Program-made: the position numbers and the translations under genes | The notes under the pieces: generated by a model | Database searches by the model: none | Told to the model about the DNA's origin: nothing | Seen by the model: the letters and a program-made list of their open reading frames with translations, nothing else | In this document: one piece after another, positions 54,337 to 64,000 of the stretch | Layout of the letters: each line of letters opens with the position of its first letter | Position numbering within the stretch: position 1 is the stretch's first letter | Source of the DNA: Adenophora triphylla var. japonica | Lineage: Eukaryota > Streptophyta > Magnoliopsida > Asterales > Campanulaceae | Length of the DNA: 64,000 bases | Direction of reading: 5' to 3' | Assembly: GCA_022495995.1 (NCBI GenBank) | Contig: JAFEMH010000341.1 | Location: 186,001-250,000, forward strand

Positions 54337-55838
54337 ATGGAGAAGCCCGTTAGATTGCAAAGGGGGAAGAGAGACCGCTTTCTGTCCGATCTTCAGTCTT
54401 GGGTGAGATACAACTTTCAATCTCACAAGGGGTTGCTTGATTCTACCTTCAAGATCAAGTCTTTATGGCATTTGAGGGATCTCCCGCCCGATTGGGACCT
54501 TTTGAGAGCAGTAACAAAGTTTTGGGACGTCCGGAGACATGTTTACTGCTTTTCTTACAATGAGATTGTCCCAACGCATGAAGACTTCTGAGCCTTGATT
54601 GGGGGTCCAGAAATTGAGGCTATATCGATTCCGCTGATCGGAGACGTGCCGGTGGCGACAAAGCTTGCATCTTTTCTGCAGATTTCTCTGGGAGAGGCCG
54701 AGGGGATGATGATAGCCCCGGATAGGATTGACCTTTCTGATATCCCGGGCAGGTTTGGGTCTCCGGCTATGGCTGCGACCACGGTGGCTATGGATGCCTT
54801 TATCCTCTGCGTATTCTCTTCTCTGTTCACCGCTGAGTCCGTGGGGATCTGTCATGGTGGTCTCTTAGACATGGTTAGAGATTGCAGGGCTGGGAAGGAC
54901 ATTGTCCCACTGGTTTTGGGTGAGACTTTGCATGGCATTGACAGGATAGCTAGGGGAGACCATTTCATGAGGTCTGGGAGTCCGGCCATGTTGACTTTGT
55001 GGCTGCAGGAGAGGCTCGGGGCTCTGCCAGGGGCTTTACCGACTCAATGCCCTTGGGTGATTTCTCGGAGAGGTGCACCTCGACAGCATGACCAGGGTAG
55101 CTGGGAGCTGATGACGGCTAGGTTATCCACTTCGGACATCCGCTGGTGGGTACCTCACTGGAGGTTGCAGACTAGGAGGATATTTCAGGAGTCCTATATA
55201 GTGAGGGTTCCAGGGTTCTGCTGGTCATCCTTCTACATACCCTGCTTGGTATCCAGGCAGTTCGGGGCCTTACAGGAGCCGTTGGGCGATTGGGAGGACA
55301 TCCGTACCATGGAGGTGGTGCCATTTGATATGAGAGATCCGGCCCGGCTTCTCGTTCTTCTCGAGGGCTTGGACTTACGCTGCTTTCCCACCCAGGGCTA
55401 TCTTCAGGAGCAGGAAGAGTACCATCTTGACCACTGTCTACTTGGATTGGTACGAGAGGGAGATGGGATCGACTCAGGTCATATTGGGGGAGAGATGTCA
55501 GGCTTTATTGGGAACTGAATGCGACTCGAGTAGGACTACGAGGAGGCGAGGCTAAGGCGAGTCGCCATAACCAGTCGGGTGACCTGATCAGAGATATGGA
55601 GGCTCGATACAAGAGATTGTCCGAGGTCGCTCCTTTGACTGAGGCTCAGAGGGAGGAAGTGCGGACTCGTGCTCGGGTTGAGAGGGCACTTATTGATACG
55701 GGTTTAATAGAGGCTCCAGTGAGGATACCTGAGGTCGGAATGAGGGAGACCGACATTATAGAGAAGAAGAGAAAGAACACTAGACGGGGTCGAGGTAAAG
55801 GGAAGAAGACGAAAGAAGACTCAGCGAATGACGACTGA
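54337..55838 (+). pseudogene. Antisense DUF7745-like gene of element C
   Basis: The ATG at 54337 opens MEKPVRLQRGKRDRF. The gene spans ~500 codons and is longer than B because it keeps both segments deleted there (FMRSGSPAMLTLWLQERLG; RYKRLSEVAPLTEAQREEV). Other landmarks are KLASFLQISLGEAEGMM, GKDIVPLVLGETLHGIDR and RWWVPHWRLQ. Lesions private to C: a TGA at 54589-54591 where B has CGA, one extra base near 55345-55350, and two fewer bases near 55530-55545 at a CTG site. The C-terminal tail KKRKNTRRGRGKGKKTK is basic. It resembles DUF7745 plant proteins of unknown function. Confidence 0.65.
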
Positions 55839-56448
55839 CAGATCTTTTCTTAGGATTCTCTTATTGCCATTTTGCTAACACAGTAGTTTTATTAGGCATT
55901 TTATTGTATTTTAGATCTTTGTAGCAGGTTAGCAGAGTCAAGAGTAGACCGTGCTTGAACTCATCAAGAAGTTTTTAACTTGTAATGAACAAGAAATATT
56001 ATCTAAGAAATTAATCAAGACACAATTTCGTGGAAATTTCAGCTGTCTTATTGATTGGGGCTCGTTTTATGAAAACTTGAATGCCCTTTATTATTGTTTA
56101 GGACGCATTTCATGGAAACTTAATCGCCCTTTTTATTATTTAGTTAGACCGAACCATAAATGGCTGCCTACGTTCCCCTTTTACAAGAAAGACTAAGGGG
56201 CTCAGGTCTTCGTAGTTCATTCTGGTGAAATCTTTTTTCTATTTTTTTATATGTGCAGCCCTGTTTTTTGCCTAGACCGCCTTTTTTGGGTTTTCAGCCT
56301 AGCTGGGCATTACTCTTTTTGCACTAAGATTTTTCTTTTTTTTTTTTTTATGTGCAACCCTGTTTTTGCCTAGACCGCCCTTTTTGGGTTTTCGGCCTAG
56401 GGGGCATTACTCTTTTTGCACTAATATTTTTTTTTCTTTTTTTATTTC
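55839..56448. repeat. Convergence zone in element C
   Basis: Counterpart of 23667-24355: two ~90-bp TGTGCAGCCCTGTTTTTTG units (56250-56425) and T-rich tracts. No ORF. Fewer copies of the GACGCATTTCATGG unit than in B. Confidence 0.7.
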
Positions 56449-58640
56449 TTAGACATAGTACCTTCGGAGCTTATCACCGTTGACTGGGTGGACAAAGGGA
56501 TTGCCGTCCAGGTCTGCAAGTTTCATGGCTCCTCCCGATAGTATCTTCTGCACCACATATGGGCCGATCCAAATGGGTTACCATTTTCCCAGGGGTTGTC
56601 TCTGGTAGGGGGCTTTACTTTCAGCACTAAGTCACCCTCTTTGATGTCCCTGGCCTTGACCTTTTTGTCAAATGCTCTAGCCATTCGCCTCTGGTAGGCT
56701 CGGGTATGATCCATGGCTTTAAGCCTTCTTTCGTCGAGCAGGGCCAACTCATCATGCCGGCTACGCAACCATTCTACTTCGTTGACACTGTTTTCCAGGA
56801 GGACCCTCAATGACGGGATTTCCAACTCCACTGGTAACACTGCTTCCATCCCGTAGGTTAGGGCAAAAGGGGTTTCTCCTGTGTTTGTTCGACGGACGTT
56901 ACGCAGCCCAGAGCGCCAGGTGCAGCTTTTCGGGCCAATCACGACCGCGGGTGGCCATTTTCCGGATGATCCGTTCGAGCGTTTTATTAGCAGCTTCTAC
57001 GGCTCCATTAGTCTGAGGTCTGTACGGGGACGACTTGTGGCGAGTGCTCCTGAACTCTGACAACAATCTACCGCAGTCCCCTTCAAAGTGTGACCCATTA
57101 TCAGAAATGATCTCATTGGGCACCCCATATCTACACATTATGTTTTCTTTGATAAACTGGGCCACCTTCTTGGAAGTGAGGACCTTGTAGGACTTGGCCT
57201 CTACCCACTTGGTGAAGTAGTCGACTGCCACTAACACGAATTCATGCCCATTGCTTCTGGGGGCTATCTTCCCTATCACGTCAATACCCCAAGTTGCAAA
57301 CGGCCGGGGAGTCGTCATGCGATGCAGGTCATGAGGCGGGAGATGGTTGAGGTTGGCAAACCGCTGGCATTTGTCGCACGCTCGGACATGCTGGACACAG
57401 TCTGTTTCCATGGAAATCCAGTAGTAACCCATTCTGAGGATCACTTACATCAGGGCTCTAGCATTCATATGAGGACCGCAGGGACCATTGTGGACTTCAG
57501 TCATCAACTCTTTGGCCCTTTCTTGAGTGACGCATAAGAGGAGTGGTCCTTGATACCGCTTCTTGTACAAGTTGCCTCCTAGAATGACATAATGGGAGGC
57601 CAACCTTTTCAGGGCTTGCAAGCTCTTGGCTTTGACACCTTCTTTTGGCCGACCTTCTTCATCTTTGAAAGCTGACTCTCCATCTTTGAGGAACTGGTAA
57701 ATTTGATTGTACCACGGTTCCTTGATAGGCTCGGGTCCCAGGTCTACTTCACAACAGAAAGCTGGGGCCTCTCTTCTACCCACTCTGAAGGGTTTTATAG
57801 CTCTTCCCTCGGGGATCTCTACCAGTGAGGCTAAAGTAGCAAGGGCATCTGCGAATCTGTTCTTTTCCCTTGGCAAGTAGTGGAAAGTCACTTCTCTGAA
57901 CTGTCCAGTCAACTCCTCCATATGGGCATGATACCGCTGAAGATTATGGTCCACGATCTTCCATTTGTTGGAGACACAGTTGATGATCGGTGAGTCTCCA
58001 TAAACTTCGAGCTCCTTGACATTCCTTTCTAGGGCAGCCTCCAAACCAGCAATGCAAGCTTCGTACTCGGCGACATTGTACGTGGCAGGGAAGTTCAGCT
58101 TGAGGGCTATGGGTGTATGCTCATCTTTCGGATCGACCAGTAGCATCCCTACGCCATTTCCTCTTTTGTTAGCAACTCCATCAAAGAAAAGGCGCCATCG
58201 GTTTTCGAGCTCATTGCGAAGATCCCTTCATGCAGGAATTGGGGTTCGGGCCCACGGTCCTCATTCTTGCAGGGAAGTTCGCCGGATGGTCTGACAATGC
58301 TTAGCCCTTGATGGCCTTTCTGGTCACGTAGCTGATGTCGTACTCTACTAAGAAGAAGGACCACTTTGCTAGACGCATCGAGAGAGAAGGCTTATCGAAG
58401 ATATACTTGATGGGGTCCATTTTTGAGACCAAATTCACAGGGTGGGCTTGCATATAATGCTTCAACTTGCCGACTACCCAGACTAGTCCTGCATAAGTCT
58501 TTTCACATGCAGAGTAATTGAGCTCACTTCCTGCGGCTTCCGGTGACAAAGTAAATGGCATTCTCTGCCCGAGAGTCCTTTTTCTCCTGAGCACGCATAG
58601 CCCCAACTGCCGTATCAGTGACAGTGAGATAGAGCAGAAG
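56449..58640 (-). pseudogene. RNase H, second RNase H and integrase of element C
   Basis: Same domain order as B: ELNYSACEKTYAGLVWVVG, a second RNase H with EVYGDSPI and RFADALATLASLV, CDKCQRFANL, WGIDVIG, IISDNGSHFEG and PQTNGAVEAANKTLE. It is broken into frames 56523-56942, 56899-57444, 57445-58146 and 58149-58606. Breaks occur at CTG/CAG sites near 56885-56925, 57965-57995 and 58190-58290, and at a TAA near 57446. Many may be sequence errors. Confidence 0.82.
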
Positions 58641-59502
58641 AGGTTTCTGTCTATGTGGGGGGCATAGTACTGGAGGATGTACTAAGTATGCCTTGATCTG
58701 GTCAAAGGCATCCTGGCATTCTTCGGTCCACTCTGTGTCTACATTCTTCTTCATAAGCTTGAAGATGGACTCGCACATAGTGGTCAGGCGGTTGTGAAGC
58801 GGTGATGTCTTGAAGTTTGCCCATAAAGATTTTGACTTACATGCGAGTTTGGGGTGGCCTCATGTCCATAATGGCTTTGATCTTTCGGGGTCGACTTCGA
58901 TACCTCGCTCCGTGACCATATACCCAAGCACTTTTCCCCTTATCACTCCGAAGGTGCATTTAGCGGGGTTTAGTCTCATGGAATGTTGTCTCGGCCTCTC
59001 AAAGAACTTTCGCATGTCAACAAAGTCTTTGTCCGTCCTCGCCTTTGGAGTGGATTATCATGTCGTCTACGTAGACCTCAATCTCCTTGTGGATCATGTC
59101 ATGGAAAAGCGCGGTGTTGCCCTTTGATAAGTAGCCCCGGCGTTCTTGAGCCCAAATGGCATTGCTTGTATAGCGATAAGTCCCCACGGTGTGGTGAAGG
59201 CTATCTTTTCTTGGTCTTCTTCGGCCATCTTGATGCGGTTGTAGCACGCAAGCCATCAACAAAGGATTTGACTTCGTAGTTGGCGGTGGAGTCCACCGGG
59301 ATGTCTATGTTTGGCAAGGGGTAATCATCTTTGGGGCGGCCTTGTTCGAGATCCCGGAAATCTACACGGCCGCACCTTCCCATTGGCCTTGGTGACGGTC
59401 ACAATATTGGACAACCATGTCGGATATTCGATGACTACGATGAATCCTACCCTTGATAGCTTCTCAATTTCTTCTTTGACACTGTAGAGACCACTTTACG
59501 GC
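58641..59502 (-). pseudogene. Reverse transcriptase of element C
   Basis: YVDDMIIHSKGEDG, KDDYPLPNIDIPVDST and FHDMIHKEIEVYVDD are readable in several frames. The in-frame TAA after PPQTRM is shared with B. This stretch has no CTG or CAG at all over 59041-59460, where B has fourteen, and the resulting indels scatter the frame. Confidence 0.78.
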
Positions 59503-61520
59503 TTGATTTTCCTCAATTTACGCTGCGGCTTAGCATGCGGTGCTAGAGGGATTACGTGCTCCATTATTGAGCTGCTAGAGGCATATCCTTGTACGACCAC
59601 GCAAAGACGTCCGTGTATTCTCCATCAACCGGTCTGTCCCGTTGACCCCACGGAAGAAGTTTCCGATCTGTGTCTCTTTAGGTTCCTCGACGGTACCCAA
59701 GTTCACACTTGCCAAAACCTCCTCGGCGGCTTGGGCCTGGTTTTCCTCTTTTACGTAACACCTTAAAGATTTCTTTAATGTATTGTTCATTTAGTGTGTT
59801 TGCATCTTGTTCAAATGATTCATTATTAAGCTGTTGTTAAGTTTTGAGTTAATTTATCATTTGTTAAGTTGGCAATAAGGGGATAATCGAAAGATCTGTC
59901 ATTTCATTCAAAGCAAGAGGAAAGATGACATCGATTACATATTGATAATCCTCGGGCGTGAGGCCTTCGGATGACTCGAGAGGCTGGAATTCAAAGATTC
60001 TGACTTGGTGTATGGACAACGGGGTGTTTGACACGGCCCAGGTTGAGAAGGACGGGTACCAATCCAAGCCGCAATCATTTCTTTGTCGGGCGCTATCGGC
60101 CACGAGAATGTTTCCCAATTCTTCAACGGCATCTCTGTCTTAGTCACCAAAGTGCGGGGATCAAAGGATCTTCACCAACGTCTCCAATTACGGCAACTAT
60201 CTCATCATCGAGTGAAGTCGATCAAATGCAGGATCTGTGCTTCTTCATCAAACAATTTACGCAAGCTCCACTCCTTTGTCTTCACTACGCGGCTTCTATC
60301 TGGCGATCTTCGGAAGAGCTAACTCAAAGGCGGAGAAGTCCATTACCGGATGCGACTCTTTGACCTTTGTCTGAATTTTCTTTGGAGACATACTCGTTAC
60401 GAATGGTAGTGGTAGCCCCAGGAATGTACGGCAAGTCAAGGAACATCCTTCGAACGGGATTTGCTTTGGTTTTCCCTAACCTTCTCAAGGTTTTCCGAAG
60501 GGTTCTCCTCGGGGAGGTTTGATGGTCATTTTCATCGTATTGAGTCCCACCTTTTGTAAAGTAATGGGTCGGGGATAAGCGTAGGGATAGAGCTGGACCC
60601 CTTTAGCTTTACGCCATCTCGAGAGTTCGGTTTGTATCCCAAGCCATATCACGGTAGTCTGTTCCTTTACATCAATGATGGTATTGCGACCACAGAGTCT
60701 TTTACCCAATCCAAGCCCGGAAGATAACCCATTTTTCTCATCATTCTCATGGCCGGAGGAATTTTATCGGAAGTAGTGGTGAGGTCGGTCTGCAACACGC
60801 TTGCGCCTTGGAAGAAGCTACGAGAGAATCCGGTCAAGGCGAACCCTTCATCATCATGCTTAATTTCCAATATCGGGATACCCCGGTCTTTGGTTCCTTC
60901 TTTGTGACCTTTGTCTCCGTAGATGGTAGTGATAGTCCCATCGCTAGGCGAAATTTGACACATTGGTGCGAGTAGAGGCCACTCCGTTTATCCGGTGGAT
61001 CCAAGGTCGCCCTAGCAAAGCGATGGCGAGATTGGAATGTCAATCACTTGGAAGTCAACGTCCATGACCTTTTTCCCGAACCACAACTTGAGAGTAGCAA
61101 TCCCCAAAGCGATCGTGCGGTGGAGTCATAGGCCTTAATAGTCGACTAGAAGGCTTTAAATCAGTAGGCTTCAAATCCGGTAAGTCCATCATCTTTCTTG
61201 GCGGGGACGTTCATTGCGGACCCTCCATCAACTAATACCCGTGGCAACCGACGTTCTTCCAAGCTGGACTGTGATGTAAAGGGGTTCGTTATGACTAGCC
61301 CCATACTTTGGCGAGTCCAAGTCGATGAAGGTAATGATGTTTCCATAGTGGATACTTCCAATCATTTGGACGACCTCATGCAGGGTGACATCTATGGGTA
61401 CCATGGTCTTGGCCAAACTTTCTTCTAGTTTCGACTTATGAGGGTATGAAGAGGTTAATAAGGACCACAAGGAGATATTGGCACGAGTACACTTCAAGCG
61501 AGTCGGCCTTTGGATCCTCC
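59503..61520 (-). pseudogene. Protease, G-patch and linker of element C
   Basis: Pieces of the B protein are visible in many short frames: RLPRVLVDGGSAMNV (about 61210-61255), MMRKMGYLPGLDWVKD (about 60700-60750, G-patch), TSSYPHKSKLEESLAKTM and NFFRGVNGTDRL. Virtually every break coincides with a CTG/CAG site of copy B. Confidence 0.75.
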
Positions 61521-63249
61521 TTGTCGAGTCTAGCTTTTACGCCCGGCTTATAGGGTCTTTTGTCTGTTTTCGGCTCGAGAGACGGCATTTCTTTTATCAC
61601 CCTTAGGTACATTCAACACTCATCTGTCCGGATCGAGTCATCACATAGACATTAGACTTCTACGGATCATCATTCCTCTTGGAGGATTACGTCGGCTCTT
61701 TCAAAGTGAGAGAGCGGGCTCTTGGCGTATGGCCAACTCTGGCGGTGTCGATTAACCGCACTACTTTGGAGGCATAGGCGGCTTCCCGAATACGATTCCA
61801 AGTTGCTGGCTTTCGACTTTTACGAGTTCGACTCCTTAATTGGCTCGACAGTCGGCTGGTTTCAACTTCACCCTCCTCATTTAAAACCTTCACAGTCTCG
61901 TTCAAGCTTTTCAAGGTCAACATGCAACAGGAATTATCACCTTCAGGGTTTGGAGTCTGGTGAATGGCTTCCTCATCCGGACCTAGCAACTTTTTCAACA
62001 TAGCGGGATCACATTCCTCATCACTGTCAAGCATGTCCCTCCTTTCTCTAGGGGTTAGTTTTCTGACGGCATCTTTAACATTGGCCAAGCATTTTCTGAA
62101 GTGGGAAATTCCATCATCGAGAAGGATTTCTGCGGGATCAAGCCTCATGGCGGGTTCCCGTTCTTTACTATCGGGAAGGTTCTCTGGGCTTTTCGGCTTC
62201 TGGGCTAACCACTCCTCCAATGTTCCCTCTGGCACTTCGACTGTGTCTTCCTCGGTATCACTATGGTAACTCTCGTGAGAACTCTCATCTTGACTCTGAT
62301 GACCAATGAGGGCAAATGCAGGTCGGGATACTTGACGCCATATAAGAGGTATCTTGGATCCTTCCTCTGACTTGGGAATTACCAAGAAAACATCGATGTC
62401 ATCATAGGATATAAAGGGGACCGGGGTTGCTTCAAATTTTAGGACTCTTTCCAAGGCATCCATACACTCTTCTTCAGACAAGGTCTCAGGGGTGATTCTC
62501 AGCACTGCAATGGAGTCTACTCTTCCTGATGGGGGTTTAGCTTCAACGACGCTTACATGTTCTAGATCGGTGGGCGGAGCCCACTTCCCTCTTTCAGCTA
62601 AAGCTTCAATTAAGTCCCTCCATTCATCGACCAAGTCTTTGTAAGGAGTATTGAACTCTAGGATGTAGAATTCCTATGCTGCCTCATCTGAGCTCGCATC
62701 CTTTTTCCCGCCCGAACCTTCACACAGGCTACAGACACATTTTGAAGTGATACCATCCCCTATTCCAGGTCCGTGGTTTTCTACTTCATATTGTTCTCCA
62801 AATTTCACTTTGGTCGACTCCAAGTTCATTCCTTCTACTGAACTGTCATCATCGCTGTAAATCCATTCATTTTACTCGTTCTCATTTCCGGTGATTCTTC
62901 ACTACCATGCAGGAGATAGGCAAATTCACGGGCGTTGACAAAGTTAGAAAGGTCGAGTGATGCTTGGGATTCTACGGTATGGAGATTTGGCTCGGGCGAG
63001 AGGAGGGAAAAAGTCCCACGGGGTAATGCGAGGGCGCATGGCGGGATAGGCTGTGGCGAAGCTAGGTCTCATCTCGAGGAGGAGAGGGTGTCGGGACCAC
63101 GACGGCTTGGGATCTTGGAAAAGGCGAAAAGGGACAGTCTTTGGCAAAGGATTATATGTGGCTGGAGGAGGGCATTGGTTATAGGCTAGCTCTTCTTCCC
63201 TAGTCATCTGGTTACCCAAACCGATCTTGTTCTCTGTCGAATCGGCCAT
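61521..63249 (-). pseudogene. Gag-like region of element C
   Basis: The start MADSTENKIGLGNQMTREEE is at 63249. The long acidic segment 61687-62634 is open and almost the same as in B (KLTPRERRDMLDSDEE, LLGPDEEAIHQTPN). As in B, no capsid or zinc knuckle lies between the start and the protease. 61870-62860 is clean sequence, while 62870-63249 is corrupted at CTG/CAG sites. Confidence 0.7.
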
Positions 63250-64000
63250 TCGACTCTACGGGTGACAAAGCGAGGATTACAGCGAGCGTACGAGAATTGC
63301 TGCGCTAGCAAGTCGGCGGCCCGGTGTTCTCACCCACTTCTTTCTCGCTGCGGGAAAGGGATAGGAGAGGTTTAGACTCGGGGTAGGTGTTTAGGCTGAA
63401 GGCTCAAGCAATATGCAAATTAATAATCTTCAAGTTTACTTAAAACAGTGTCTTTTATTAATTTCTATTTGGTTGGAAAAGGGGATTTGCCCTTCTTTTT
63501 CGCAACTACTCTAGATCCTGGATCAGTGGGTTCCGTCACTACGTCTATAAGCCCCTCGTATTCCACAGTATTTCGACCTCCCGGGGTGGACGGCCCGGGC
63601 GAGGGTCCTATAGGGCACGCGGGTCCCACCGACCGAGAGAGAAGAACGCTCCTAACGGGTCTAGCGGGTCATAGGAACTTTTAACGCACGAGCGATGCGA
63701 ATTATAGTCAAGGCAATACCAGGAAAGTCTCGTCTTTCAGCCTTAACAGAATTTCGGCAGAATTTCGCTTGCGCGATTGACGTTTTGACTTTTCAGTAAT
63801 GTCCGAGAAGATAATAGGCATGGGTCGGGCGGTAAAATCCGGATGACACAGTGTCACATTGAACTTCGTTGCATACGCCGTGCGTGAGTCAAAATCGAAG
63901 TCAATGCCGGGTCAAGATCTTGCCAATTTTTCCTTGTCGGAATTTTGGCAGAGCTTCGCTTGAGCGAAAGATCTTGAGACTTTTCTTGGCAAAGACTCGG
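63250..64000 (-). repeat. Leader of element C, partial
   Basis: It corresponds to 31254-32010 of B, including the first TTGAC-rich repeat units from about 63690. It runs to the window edge before reaching the PBS and 5' LTR. Confidence 0.75.

Larger units (their letters stand above)
48110..64000 (-). mobile_element. Tat-lineage element C, same family as B, 5' LTR outside window
   Basis: It has the same organisation as B over 15.9 kb: 3' LTR (48110-49863), minisatellite, PMD gene, DUF7745-like gene, convergence zone, integrase, dual RNase H, RT, protease/G-patch, gag-like region, leader. It is inserted in D. CATGT (48105-48109) would be the TSD. It shares with B the shortened gag start, the absence of capsid/nucleocapsid and the RT TAA. 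Large parts of 58190-61860 and 62870-63330 look corrupted at CTG/CAG sites. Confidence 0.9.

Noticed and set aside
58790..61860. Relaxed selection or RIP-like mutation as cause of the dense changes in C
   Set aside because: The changes are confined to CTG/CAG triplets, include indels, and create new CG dinucleotides. Deamination or random drift would not do this.

Overview
The window is plant nuclear DNA, almost certainly from a flowering plant with a large repeat-rich genome. It is built almost entirely from nested LTR retrotransposons. Every coding signal I recognise is retroelement-derived, and I found no host gene, rRNA or tRNA. Labels A-G below are local names. Evidence for a plant: Athila-type Ty3/gypsy elements with an Asp-tRNA-type primer-binding site, Tat/Ogre-type Ty3/gypsy elements with an Arg-tRNA-type PBS plus a second RNase H, a copia element, and plant-type TATTTATA/TATAAATA promoter boxes in every LTR.

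Layout. 1-3790 is the 5' end of Tat element A (minus strand), lying next to a Tat-type gag fragment (3791-4213). 4874-36404 is one Athila element, F (minus strand), split by three insertions: a decayed copia element G (6375-9131, TSD AAATG), a 933-bp palindromic TG...CA insertion (10919-11851, TSD AGTTG), and the complete 18.4-kb Tat element B (16355-34735, TSD ACTAT). 36405-37646 is an old Tat integrase fragment. 37647-43524 is Athila element E (plus strand), with gag, protease and an ATHILA ORF-1/env-like gene but no RT or integrase. E is cut by Tat element D (from 43525), and D is cut by Tat element C (from 48110). C runs off the right edge with its 5' LTR outside the window.

B and C are the main interest. 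Their minus strand carries a Tat polyprotein: a gag-like region, protease with a G-patch, RT, RNase H, a second archaeal-type RNase H, and integrase. Downstream of integrase, on the opposite strand, lie two further genes: a four-exon plant mobile domain (PMD) gene and a gene resembling plant DUF7745 proteins. Because these genes are antisense to the genomic RNA, their introns survive retrotransposition. B and C share the same gag loss (no capsid or zinc-knuckle region) and the same in-frame TAA in RT. Their lesions in the PMD and DUF7745 genes are all private to one copy. This fits a trans-mobilised, non-autonomous lineage whose source copy kept both antisense genes intact.

Two other signals deserve attention. 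First, in parts of C (densest about 58790-61860 and 62870-63330) nearly every CTG/CAG of copy B is replaced by a garbled, often CG-containing variant. This looks like a systematic base-calling error at methylated CHG sites, so many frameshifts there may not be real. Second, arrays of a GC-rich motif (GCCGTGCGGC / GAGCGGCCGTGC / GCGCGGCCGC type) lie just upstream of the TATA box in the U3 of three unrelated element lineages, and again upstream of the antisense genes.
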